A DNA stretch of 64,000 bases from Ascochyta rabiei. Taxonomy: Eukaryota > Ascomycota > Dothideomycetes > Pleosporales > Didymellaceae. The position numbers and the translations under genes are program-made. Positions 35,535 to 47,354 of this stretch are shown piece by piece. The notes under the pieces are model-generated. The model did no database searches and had not been told where the DNA came from. It was given only the letters and a program-made list of their open reading frames with translations. Location: contig NC_082406.1 of assembly GCF_004011695.2 (NCBI RefSeq), forward strand, positions 62,001-126,000, written 5' to 3'. Position 1 is the stretch's first letter; each line of letters starts with the position of its first letter.

Positions 35535-38500
35535 ATTAAAAGTCTTACTGCCGCTACAATAAGCGCTAACAACAAGCAAAATAGCAACTAGCCAAAGCCA
35601 GAGGGACGCAACGGTTATTCTTACTAACTTAAGCAACTAGGTCTCCTAGTACTGCTAACTTAAGATTAAGTGCCAGTTGTAAGATACATGGCCGCTAGCA
35701 GACCCTAAAGGGGTGTAACTCTAACGCATACAACTAGAGGCGCTACTACCTCTAGAAATTATGTAATACAAACTAGTAATAAGTATAAATAACACCTTAA
35801 CTATGTTATTACAGACTATCTAAGCAGGTTAAAGTAGAACGCATAGAACAACACACAAAGTAATAGACATGTTAACAACTATGCTGCAAACACCTACAAT
35901 CCTAATACAGGTATTAGACCTCTTAGAAAAGAGACAAGAGGTATATAAAGAAGATTGCAATAACTATAAGCTTTGCCTTAAGTTATACAAGATACTTAAG
36001 AAAAACTATTAAGACAAGAAAAGTAAAATATTAAGAATAGTTAAGTATATTCTTACAATAGTAATACTATATCTACAGCTAAGCTACTACGTAGAAATTA
36101 GAACGCTGCACAAATAGATAACTGCCCTCTAAGACACTGTTAGAGTGGACGTAGACAAAGAACAGGCGTAAGTATAAGAAAGATACTACACTACACTTAG
36201 ACTAATACAAATAACTATAAATTAGGAGATATAGCTAAGTAAATATAATTAGGTAGTAACTTAAGCTAAGACCCTTAAGGTGGCTAAGGTTATATAAACA
36301 CAAGCTGTTATTAATAATTTTCTAGGCTCTGTATCTAAGATGGCATTAACCTAGACTGCAGTGTTCTAAGGGCTAGGATATAATAAGAAAGCTATAAATA
36401 AGAAAAAGATAATAAAACTCTTCTATAATTATATAAGCCTTTAATATCTACTAAGAGGGAAGCCTAAGAGCGCCTTTGTAGTAGGAGAGGCATTATACGT
36501 AGTAAGTAGTAAATCTAACTTAAACCTATAAAGGGACGCCTTTAGTAGAGAACTAAGAGCGCTATCTATTAACAATTATTAAGGCTAGGGAAACCCTAGG
36601 CAAAGCAAAAGAAAGATAGATAGCTAAAGTACTAGAACTAAGCAGTTCCTAGAGAGGAATACAGCAAGAGCTAAAGATATATATCCTGCCTGTAAACAGC
36701 GTTACAATATATCTAACTACTACTACGTAAATACAGCTAAGGCACCTAAGTAGTTTAAGCTAAATAGAGGTGTTATAAAACTAGTATAGTATAAGCTTAA
36801 ATATAACAGTAACTTACAAAAGAGAATACAGGCAATGTCTTAAGAGACTAAGTACCTGCAAATAACAACAGTATCTTAATTAATTACTCTACACATTAAG
36901 ACGTCTTAAACACTAGTTAAGATTATTACGTAACTAGATAGCTAAGAAATTACTTAGGTTAATAAAGGTAGTATAAAAGCAGTATATAGCGTAAGTAATT
37001 AAGGATATCTATTAAAGGAGGCATTTCTCCTAGATTCTAGCTTAACTACGCATATCTATAATAACCTTTTAAGACTTAGAGATGTACGCTAGCTAGCAAT
37101 AGGAGATTATATCTAGACTAGGAACTCTAAGGTCTAGATATAAGGATATAGTACTGTTAATATATTAGCAGAGGGATCTTAAGGTAAACAAGTACTACGC
37201 TTAGATAATGTTGCGTAGTGCCTAGATTTCCTCTGCAACATGGTATTATTTAGGCTACTCTAAAGACAAGAAATATGGTAGGATAACTAAGAAGATCTAA
37301 CAACACTATATTAAAGAAACAGCAACACTATAGCTATCCTAACAGAAAGTTTTAGATAGTAGGTTATTAAACAACTAAATATAGCTACAGTAGCACTCTA
37401 TATGCGTATAAATTATAATAGAAGATTACTATAGAGAGTAACAGCTATAATATAGCATAAGAGGCTTAGACATCTAGGACTATCTGCAATTAAGCACCTT
37501 ATACATTAATCTAATAGGGTAAAGATTAAAGGTATTATAACAGTGTAATGTAACGCATATAGATAATTAAAATCAAAGCATTAAATATAAAGAACCCTAC
37601 AATTAAATAATAAAGGCCTAGGCAAATAAATAGCTATAGATTTCTATAAATATAAAGTAGGAAGCTTTAATAAGGAAAAGAGTTAAATACTTATTACCTG
37701 CTAACACTCTTAGTACGTATAAGACTTCTACTTTAAGGATAATAGGCCTGTAAGATCTATTATCTGTCTACTTAGGATCTTCGTCTAGTTCTTAAAGAAA
37801 CAGTTTAATATTACATTTAAGGTAATTAAGACAGATAATAAAATTATTATAGTTAAATAAGATGTTAAGAGATAGTGCACGTCCCTCTTAATAAGACTTA
37901 AGCCTTCTGCTCTAGACACACAAGCTTAAAATAGAGGAGTAGAATACTTAGGGGGTGTAATAAAAGAGAAGGTATACGCAATTTAACTAGACGTAAATCT
38001 ACTATAGGAACTCTGGCTAGAAATTACTAGAGCAGTAGTATACCTAAACAATAAGACGCTAAATTTTCTAAATAAGTAGAGATTACTATATAAAATATTC
38101 TTGACGCACATAGCTACTATAAATAGCATAGTTACTAGACCTTAGAGACTAAACTAGGCTTACTTAAGAGTATACAGATACAAAGCATTTGCTATAACTA
38201 ATAACATTTATTAAAGAAAATTAAGGCTATAAAGGCTAGACCTAAAAGCATAAATTAGATGCTTAGTAGGATACTAGTCTACCAACATATACTAAATCTA
38301 GGTCCTATTAATAGCTAAAGTAATTAGCACCTGTAATATAGTGTTTAATAAAGAAAAAATATTTTACAGTAAAATAGAGGATATTATAGATAACCTTATA
38401 AATAATATATTAGAGGAAATCGCAACTTAGATTAGTATAGTTAAACTCCTAGCTACATAGAGCTATATATCTAAAACTAAAACATTCTATAAGGACAAGA

Positions 38501-40472
38501 CAACGCAGGAGAACACTCTGCGTGCTAAATAACCCTAATATTACTAAGGCAGGAAGATTGTAGAGGCATACCTAACGCCTGTACTAACTCCTCTGCTAGC
38601 AGTATTCCTAACTAAATAGATAAGCTATAATAAGACAACAGACTAACTTAAATAAGACTAAGGAACGTCTGTAACAACGCTGTAGGCAGCTGCATTTATA
38701 GCAGGCACTAAGGTAGGACACCTTAGTTAATATAAAGGAAAACCTTTTAATAAAGCTTAATTAAAGAGGATAATAGCAAAGGGAATTAAACTGCATTAGA
38801 ATAAACTCTTAGCATTACCTACAGCATACTTAAAGCTAGAGGAGCACCCTCTCTATAAGATGTTTAAATAAGCAGAAAATAAACACCTATAAAGCTATAA
38901 ACAAATAGAGTTATAGACTAAAGTTCTAGCAGCTCTAGTTTAAAAGTCTAGATAATAAATACTTAACTGTATGTAGGTCTATACATATAAGTTTAATAAA
39001 TACTACTACCTTAACAAGTATAAAGTAAGGCTTATAGTTAGAGGAGACTAATAATATAATATTATGTTATAAGACATGTATATAGCAACACTTACAGGCT
39101 AATTACTTAGAATACTAATAGTAATTGCTGTAAAATATAATCTTAAACTAAAATAATAGGATATTATAAATGTGTTTGTTTATACAGCTATTAACTGCAA
39201 AATATATATAAGGATGCTAAGAGGATACTAGAAGACAGGCACCTTACTAAAGGTAGGGAAAGCCCTATACAGACTCTGCATCTCCCCTCTACTATAGCAG
39301 AAGGAATTTATAGCAATATTAGCTAGAATTAGATTTAAATAAATACTATAAGAGCTATGCTGTATAATTAAGGATAGAATAATTATCTTCTTCTATATAG
39401 ACAATATTATAATTGCATACTACGTAAAGTACAAATAAGAGGCAGACAATGCTATTAAACAGATACAGAAGCAATACCTATACACTAGAGGAGACAACCT
39501 TTAAGAGTTCCTTAGTGTAGAAGTCTTATATAATAGACAGTAATAGATAATTTAATTGTTACAAGCTGTATACGTTAACAAGATTAGTTAAATAGTAACT
39601 AGACAGGACGTAAGGCATAATACGCTAATATCTAGAATTAAACTTAAGCCTAGAAACAGTCTAGCTAAACTACTAGAGATTAATTAATATTAGCAAAAGA
39701 TTAGATCCCTGTTATTTGCAGCAGTAACTACTTAACCTAACATAGTGTTTGCCACGTCGCAACTTGTATGCTTTCTAGTTAACCTAGGTAATAAACACTA
39801 AGACGCTGCTAACTAAGTGCTTCTGTACCTACAGAAGATAAGAAATCTGTTACTTAACTTTAGACAGGGTAAAGGACTTAAAGTTATAAGTAATGCATTA
39901 TTTACTAATAATACTGTAGACTAAAAGAGTTCCTAAGGATACGCTATAAAGCTATTTAGAGGACTTATTACCTAGAAAGTAAATAAACAAGATACTGTTA
40001 CAACGTTAACTACTAAGGCCAAGCTTCTAGCACTGTCTTAAGTAGCTAAGGAAGCAATATTTACTTCTTAACTATTAAAAGAGCTTTAGGTAACCCTAAG
40101 TAATCTAATAATAACAATTAAATGTAACAATATGCAGATAATACGTCTAGTTACTACAGACGTTACTAAGATATAAACTAAACTTTAGCATATTAATATA
40201 CACAACTACTAGTTATTATAAGAAGTTAACTGCAAAATAATTAAAGTAGAATATATCCTATCTAACAACATAATTGCAGATAGATTTACAAAGTTATTAC
40301 TCATTAGCAAATAGGCTAGCTTTCTTAATTAGTTAGGACTTGTTAAGGGCTAGAAGGGTATATTAAGGGATATCCTACTTAAGAAGATGCAAGAGCAACT
40401 AGAGGACCTTACATTAAAGAGTTAATTAACTATTTTGCGCAGCTTATAATAGGATTCTAAGCTAAGGGGGTG

Positions 40473-40640
40473 TGTTAAATAAAAGGTATTAGAGAAATAG
40501 GTTAGGCGATATACCTGCTAAGAAACTGTGTAGAGGCCCCTACTAGAACCTAGATAAGACGAAAATCACCCTTACATAGAACAACAACAGAACATTAATA
40601 CATCATCATCAACTCATTCCTATTACCATCCAATCTGACA
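40473..40640 (+). repeat. Copia-B 3' LTR (168 bp)
   Basis: It has the same length as the 5' LTR, ends CTGACA and is followed by ATTCT. Confidence 0.93.
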
Positions 40641-40645
40641 ATTCT

Positions 40646-41502
40646 ATTCTTACCAGCCTAACTTGTAGACCTTTAGGAGTAGAAAACAGAGGTTAAAAGT
40701 AGAAAACTTAGTAAAGGCTTGTTGCTATTGTGTGTAGATAGGTTGTTATCTTAGTTTTTATGTTCATTAGATAAGATTGTTTTAATAAGATAAGTTAGTT
40801 TGTTGCGGGGGAGGCTGTGCTTTGCAAATCCAAAAATCTTTGCAATAGAACAGGTTAAATCACTAGGCAGCGTGCAGCAAGCAGACGCCTAGAGGCTCTA
40901 GGAAGCTTAGGATAGTATTTCCTCGCTAGGTTAAGATAGACACTAATGATTTTTTAGTGTGTAGGGTCCTATGTCTGTATTTCGCTTTGTCGTGTTGACA
41001 AATACAAGATTAGCTTTTCTGCTACCTTTAGCCTGTTGCAGCAACACCTATTGCTTAGCTAACCCTTACTAATTTGAAAATCAAGCTAGCTATCCTATAT
41101 ATCTTGCCTTAATTAAGTCTTAATAAAGAGCGTTATGTTATAGCTTAGACAGTCTTTTAGCTACTATTAACATTTACCCCTTATTATAGTCTTTCTCTAC
41201 TGTTCTGTTAGCTTATAGTATATGTGTGGATAGAGGTTTATAACTATAGTAAAGGTACTAACAGCAGTAATGGTAGTAGTAATAGACTCTTGTTTAAGTG
41301 TAATAGGGTCTATATTAGTAATAAGAGGTTATAGGTGTTAGCTAACTAGATCTATAGAGTGTAGAGCTAGGTAAAATTTACGTGCTTATTGCATTACAGC
41401 TGTTATATGCAACAATAATTAAACAACTTAATTAATTTCAAGTAACTCTCTAACCTAATTTTAGCTTTGCAGTCTAATTTTACAATTGTCTAATTATCTA
41501 TA
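40646..41502. other. Non-coding sequence between copia-B and pogo-3
   Basis: No coding region is visible. The composition is a little more balanced at 40800-41000. The last 90 bases belong to a dispersed inverted repeat (see 41412-41500). Confidence 0.5.
41412..41500 (+). repeat. Dispersed repeat, copy 1 (inverted relative to 52640-52745)
   Basis: About 90-100 bp aligns with the reverse complement of 52640-52745, with differences that are mostly transitions. Pogo-3 is inserted at its right end. No coding capacity was seen. Confidence 0.7.
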
Positions 41503-43364
41503 ACGTATTCTACGGGTATGTTAGCTACACGGGCAAGTTAGCCACTCTACTAAGACCATACCAACATTCTACCCTATTATGGCTTGTATTAGCCCACATT
41601 AGCATTATTTATAGTAGTACAGTATATCATATTATTTAGTAACACCTTCTTTAGGCTTTTTACACGTGCGTAAGTTATACCCTATATTGTAGCACTTTTT
41701 ATAGTGTCTTTAGGTTACCTTACCTCCTTTAACACGTACTTGCTTCCTTACCTTCTTACTATTACTACACGCCCTAAACTTAGTTAGTGTAGTTAATTAA
41801 AGGCCTTCCTTAGCTGTTAGGACTCTCTTCTGCTGTAACTGCTTTCTTTTATGCAATTTACGTCGCATAGCAGCCTTATTTGCTACTTAAAGCCTAGTAA
41901 TCTCCTTTTAAGCTAACACTAGCTTATGCGCTACTATAGCTGCGCCTTTAGCAAGCTTTTTATAGGCCTTAACTATTAAAGTTAGTAAGCTACTTGCATG
42001 CCTTTAAATCCTCTCTTAAACTAGCGTTAATTGCGACCCTAATTGCAGGGTAGTGCTTAGGGTTTAGGACTGCTAGGGCTTATCTTCTACAGTAGGTAGT
42101 ATTAGGGTACGTAGGCGGACATTAAGACCTATTATAACCTGTTCTAGGTTAAAGGGGACTATTCTAGAGCCTTAGAAGCCTCCTTAGATATTACTAGAAG
42201 TAAATGTATCCTTATAGGCGTCTATAAAGCATAGTAGGAATTTATTTTTAGTAGTATAAGTAATAGAGTTGTGTATAAGATTCTTAGCTTAGCGCCTATA
42301 TACCTTCTTTAGAAGGGTAAAATAACCTATATCTAGTAGTTATAAGAGATAAGATAAGTTTAGAAGTATACACAGTGTAATAATGTTTGCTTCTTTACAG
42401 TATTGTTAGAAGTTAAGAAGGTTGTAGCTCTTATAGCTATTTATAAGGAGCAGGTAGTACACTCCTTAGGTGCGCGTCTTTTTATAGGCATTAAAGTGCT
42501 TTAACTAGTCTAGACTAAGCTTGTTAGTAGTCTATCTGTTCTTAGAGACTCTAATAACCTAGTTATAAGGCAGGTTGTCCTCTTTGTACTAGGCAGAGAG
42601 GTAGTTACAGCCTTTAAACATAATAAAGAGTAGAATAGCCTACCTTATGCTATTAATGCCCTGTATAACTGTTATCTACTGTTAATTACCCTACTACACT
42701 ACCTTTAGCTGTCCTTAACGCTCTAAGCCTGTAATAACTGCTCCTAATAATATCTAGCCTATTATAAAGCTAATCTTATTAAAGTTGTATATGTTATTAT
42801 CCTAGATACTATACTTAGCTTTAACATTTGCTATAAGCCTAAACTAGCCTCTAATAATCTCTAGATCCTTACAGAGGGCTCTCTTGTAGTTGTACTTATA
42901 ATTAAACCTTACTTTAAGGTTAGGGTAGTGCTAAATAAACGTGTTAGGCTAGTTTATGCTAACATAGCCTATACTATACTTAGTATGTAAAGATTTAGCT
43001 ATATTAGCTACAGCAGCTAGCTAAGAGGTAAATCCTTATACATCTAGCTTAAGAATATACTTAGTAATTACATCCTCCCTAGCCTAATCTAAATTCTGTT
43101 AATTTAGCGTATAATTAGCTTATATAGGTTGTTCTGTGTATTAATATATAGTGTACTGTAAGGCGCGTTGTATATAGCTACAGCGCGTAATAAAGTAAGG
43201 TTTATGTCTTGTTTAAGTACCTAGAGCGCAAGCTGTATTACAGCCTCTTTTAAGGGCGTAGATTTATGTTATTTTGAAGTTATTACGTTATAAGGTAGAA
43301 TGTTCGTATAGTCTTAGCAGAGTGGCCGACTCGCCTGTGTAGCTAACTTACCTGTAGAATACGT
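41503..43364 (-). mobile_element. Pogo-3: Fot1/pogo DNA transposon (1862 bp)
   Basis: It is flanked by TA (41501-41502 and 43365-43366) and has the same terminal repeats and body as pogo-2, in the opposite direction. It is more heavily mutated: its left terminal repeat has lost the CGGCC core (GTTAGCCAC, GTTAGCTAC). Confidence 0.9.
41632..43283 (-). pseudogene. Fot1/pogo transposase, RIP-inactivated, start lost and frameshifted
   Basis: By alignment with pogo-2 the start codon is ATA instead of ATG (43281-43283). One base is missing near 43145, so the distance from the start to the Asn-Phe-Asn-Lys motif is 497 instead of 498 nt and the span is 1652 nt. Many further stops are present. The zinc-knuckle region near 41660-41700 is badly eroded. 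This is the most decayed transposase of the set. Confidence 0.85.
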
Positions 43365-43457
43365 TACCTAATATAGTTAACCATATAAGTTAATAACGCT
43401 ATTTACTAGCATATGCAGCTAAAAAAAACAACCCTACTAATAATCAGATAATGTAAT

Positions 43458-43637
43458 TAGACACCCCCATCCGATTTTGGAAGACAACTCTAAAATTGTA
43501 CAATTAATCCGATTATTGGATCTAAGAATTGGATAAATCTTGCGAAGTAGACAGGTCATCATCCGGTTCTTAGATCTAACAATTAGACTAATCGGACGAT
43601 TTCAGGAGTGTCTTCTAAAATCGGATGGGGGTGTCTA
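43458..43637. mobile_element. Foldback MITE (about 180 bp)
   Basis: Almost the whole element is an inverted repeat. About 80 bp from TAGACACCCCCATCCGATTT on the left is complementary to the right end, leaving a loop of only about 15-20 bases. The outer TA on each side may be the target duplication. There is no coding capacity. A damaged relative lies at 52961-53110. Confidence 0.8.
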
Positions 43638-43802
43638 CTTACAGTGATTAATTACTAGTAAAGTTATATTTTAGCTGTAGATGCTAGTAGATAGCGTTAT
43701 TTACCTATATTATTAACTTTAACGTAGTTTACAAGTAACCCGTCCAACCTAAGCAACCTGTCCACCCCACTAAAAGTTAAACACTCTTACACTTATACTA
43801 CA

Positions 43803-45443
43803 ATGCTACTATAACGCAACACGGAATAATCCTACACTAAAGGCGTATTACAGCTTGCTATCTAGGCTACAATTAAAGATTGCAATAAGAGCAAAAGACA
43901 CGTTATTATAGCCTTTAGCGTTCCCTAAAGCACCCTGTAAGACTAACGCGCTAGAGCCCTCCAAAAACGCAATTGCGAGCCTAAATCAAAGAAGCTAAAC
44001 AAGCTAGAGGAGGAGGCGCTAGTCTAACAAATACTTAACCTTAATTAATAAGGAATAGGTGCTATAAAGGCTATAGTGCAAGATATAGCAAATAATCTGC
44101 TTACAGAGCGTAGTAGAAAGCCTGTTAGCAAGCACTAGGTAGACAACTTTAGAACGCGTTACCTAAAGATTAAGCTTTAAAGGAGTTGTTTGTATAATTA
44201 ACAGTAAGCCCTAATTAAAGATCTACGCGTAATAACACCCTAGTTTAAGCTAGTAGCTAATATAAAGAAAAAGTAGAGTATTAAAGATATAGATATATAT
44301 AACTTTAACAAGACAGGCTTTATAATAGGGGTTATTTATAGCTAGATAGTCTTTATAGGCTCTAAGAAGTAAAGTGTAAAGAGAATATAGCTAGGAAACT
44401 GTAGGTAGGTTACAAATATCTAGGGAGTAAACGCAGAAGGGTAGGCTCTACCACCCTTTCTAATCTTCCCTAGCAAGGTCCTTATTTCCTCCTAGTTCTA
44501 CAACCTACCCTAGGACTAGGTTATTTAGGTTAGCCCTAATAGCTAGACGTTAAATAAGCTTAGTCTTGCCTAGTTAAAGCACTTTAATACCTATATAAAG
44601 GCGCGTAGTGTAGGTTTATATAGACTTCTAATTATAGATAGCTATAAGAGCTATAACTTACATAGACTCTATAAATACTGTAAGGAAGAGAAGGTTATTA
44701 TTCTCTGTATGCCTACGTACTTGTTACACCTGCTACAGCTACTTAATATAGGTTATTTCTTGCCTTTAAAGCAGGTATATAGGGATAAGATTAGTAGCTT
44801 AGCACAGTACAGCACTAAGCAGATTAAGAAGGAGGCCTTCCTACCAGCCTTCGAAGCAGCTTTTAAGAGGGCAATTACAAAGGAGAATATCTACGCAAGC
44901 TTTAGTGGTGCTAGACTAGTCCTGTATAACCTAGAAGCTGTAATATTAAAGCTTAACGTAGTCCTCTGCACGCCTACTCCGCTACAGCTAGAGAACACCC
45001 CCTAGGAATTTAAGACACTAGGCAACCTTTGTAAGATAGAGGCTTAATTAACACTAATTTGTAATTGAGTGCAACAGCATAGAGATTCTCTTGTTTCTCT
45101 GCTACTTAGAGCTGTTACGCAGCTTAATAAAGGGGTTGTGTTAATAGGGTATGAAACTATGTTAATACAACAGGAAATAGCTAGGCTTTAAAAGGTAGTA
45201 GAGATAGTAACAGAGGTTAAAAGTTAAAAGAGAAAGTATGTTTAGACAGCTAAGACGCTTACAGTAGGGGAGTTAGCAGATTTAATAGCTAAAAAAGAGG
45301 GTAGTAGGGAGAAAGATAGTAAAGAGCCTAAAAGGAGAGTGCGTACACAGAGGCGCTGCAGGCATTGCAGAGAGACTAGCTACAACGCTTACACTTGCGC
45401 AGTTAGAATTAAGGATCTATCTAATAGCAACAAGTCTAAATAG
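43803..45443 (+). pseudogene. Fot1/pogo transposase, RIP-inactivated (547 codons in frame)
   Basis: The frame spans 547 codons. Asn-Phe-Asn-Lys-Thr lies at 44301, again exactly 498 nt after the ATG. Stops occur within the first ten codons. A 98-residue open stretch at 44709-45005 is in the same frame and corresponds to the third catalytic segment (Pro-x-Tyr-Leu-Leu-His-Leu-Leu-Gln-x-Leu) and the region after it. A Cys-rich C-terminus follows (about 45355-45415). Copia-D is inserted 21 bases after the stop. Confidence 0.85.
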
Positions 45444-45464
45444 TATTTCTGTCTTCTACAAAAT

Positions 45465-45626
45465 TGTCAGATAACCGACCTTGCCGAACCAAGTTAGGGG
45501 TTTAGAGTTAACCTTGGTTAACTTAGGGGCTAGCGGCATACACACATAAAATGAGCAATTAAGACAGATAATTATAAATTAATTACCTTTATTATTATCT
45601 TTGCACATTAAGCATATTATCTAATA
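45465..45626 (+). repeat. Copia-D 5' LTR (162 bp)
   Basis: It starts TGTCAGATAACCGACC. The last bases are mutated to CTAATA, against CTGACA in the 3' LTR. Confidence 0.9.
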
Positions 45627-47354
45627 ATTAAGAGTCTTACTAATACTACTAAAATACGCTTTTAATATATTGCTATTAACAATGCGTAATTTAATAATAA
45701 TTCTTATAGATTACACAACCTACACACTTTAGTTATATTAAGTGCAGACCTGCTGCGCCTCTCTAGACGTATAGGAGAAGATAGACCTAAATTAGACTAT
45801 TGCTCTAAGGACTAAGCTATAAGTACCTAACGCCCTAGACATTACTAACTATAAGAGGAGGTAAGCCCTTAGCAATAATAAACAAGGAAACCCTTAGCTT
45901 CCTAAAATTGTATCTAAACTATTAGCTAACAGCCTAAAGGCATAGAAGGAAGATAATAACTATTAGAAGAGCTGCCTTAAATCCTACAAGATAGCGGATA
46001 GAGACTACTATAAGGAATAAGCTAACCTAGATAAGGTAGTAATATTTATCTAAAGCTTAGTATTACCTTACCTTATTAAGAACTGCTGCTAACTAGGTAA
46101 ATTAATTTAAATATAGCTTATTAGCCTTAAACATACAGTTGGTATTAATGCTAAAGAAGAACAATTACGCGCACAACACTAATACCTAGCTACCCTTAAA
46201 CTTATAAGATAACCTAGAAGCTAGGATACCTAGCTTCTTAAGTATAATTATGCTATAACTAAAACTAAAACGAAGGGTGTTACTAAAATATACAATATAC
46301 AAGACACTATTTAAAACTTCTTAGATTTAGTAATAAAAATAGCGCTAACCTAGGTAATAACATTCTAGGACTATAGCAGACAAGAATAAAACATAACTTA
46401 TAAAGAAATAATAAAACGCTTCTAAGAGTATATAAGTAAGTACCACCCTAAAAGGAGATAGTAAAGGGGCGCCTTTACTGCAGGGAATAACTTAACTCTT
46501 ACTACTAGTAGTAAATCCACCCTAGACACTAACAGGGACGCCTCTTATGTTGTTAAAGACGCATTATTTACTCCTACTATATAGGAGAGTTAGGGAAGAC
46601 CTTATTAAAATTAGAACTTTAGTTAAATAACTATATCTAAGCAGTCCCTAAAAGGGGATACAGCAGCAGCTAGAGGAGTAAAATGCCCTACTTATAGACA
46701 ACGCTATAGACTAGAAGATTACTACTACATCTATAAAGATAAAGCACTAGAATAGTTTACCCTATATAATAGAATTTCTAAAATAGTATAATCTATAATA
46801 GAACAAAATACTAACCTTTAAGATTAGGTTAGATCTGTAAAACAAGCTTACACTAAGACACTAGCTATTAAGACATCCTAAACACTAGAGGCACCTCTAG
46901 GTTAACTACAGGGACAGAAGATATTAATAATTAACATAAGTCTGGTTAAAGAATTATATAATATAGAGCTACTAAGCTACCCTCTTAGGAACTCCTTTAT
47001 TCTTAACTTAGGATTAATAATCTATATTATAAACAACAAGGACTAGATATAAGACCTTACTCTACCTGTATTAAACAACTACCTATAGGTAGGAGACTCC
47101 TAGGTATAGATATAGGGATATAGCACTGTCTATCTCTATCTATTAAATATAAGCTAACTAACTACTCTTAAACTATACAACATAGCATAGTGCCTAGACA
47201 TACTTTACAACCTTGTCTCTTTCTAACAACTACGTTAACAGGGCATCTAGTAGGACACAAAAGGAGATCTAACTTAGCTTAGACAAGTAGATAACACAGC
47301 TATTACATCCTTAGATAAATAACATAGATAATAGGTACTTAGGGAATAGCTATA

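Larger units (their letters stand above)
35367..40640 (+). mobile_element. Copia-B: complete, uninterrupted Ty1/copia retrotransposon (5274 bp)
   Basis: Two 168-bp LTRs and a perfect 5-bp target duplication ATTCT (35362-35366 and 40641-40645) define it exactly. It is full length and free of insertions, so it served as the reference that proves the three insertion sites in copia-A. Reverse transcriptase reads Tyr-Ile-Asp-Asn at 39388-39420, with the second catalytic Asp lost. A short purine tract, AAGGGGG, precedes the 3' LTR. RIP stops are present throughout. Confidence 0.93.

Noticed and set aside
44709..45005. 98-residue open frame as a separate gene
   Set aside because: It is in frame with the pogo-4 transposase pseudogene and matches its C-terminal catalytic region.
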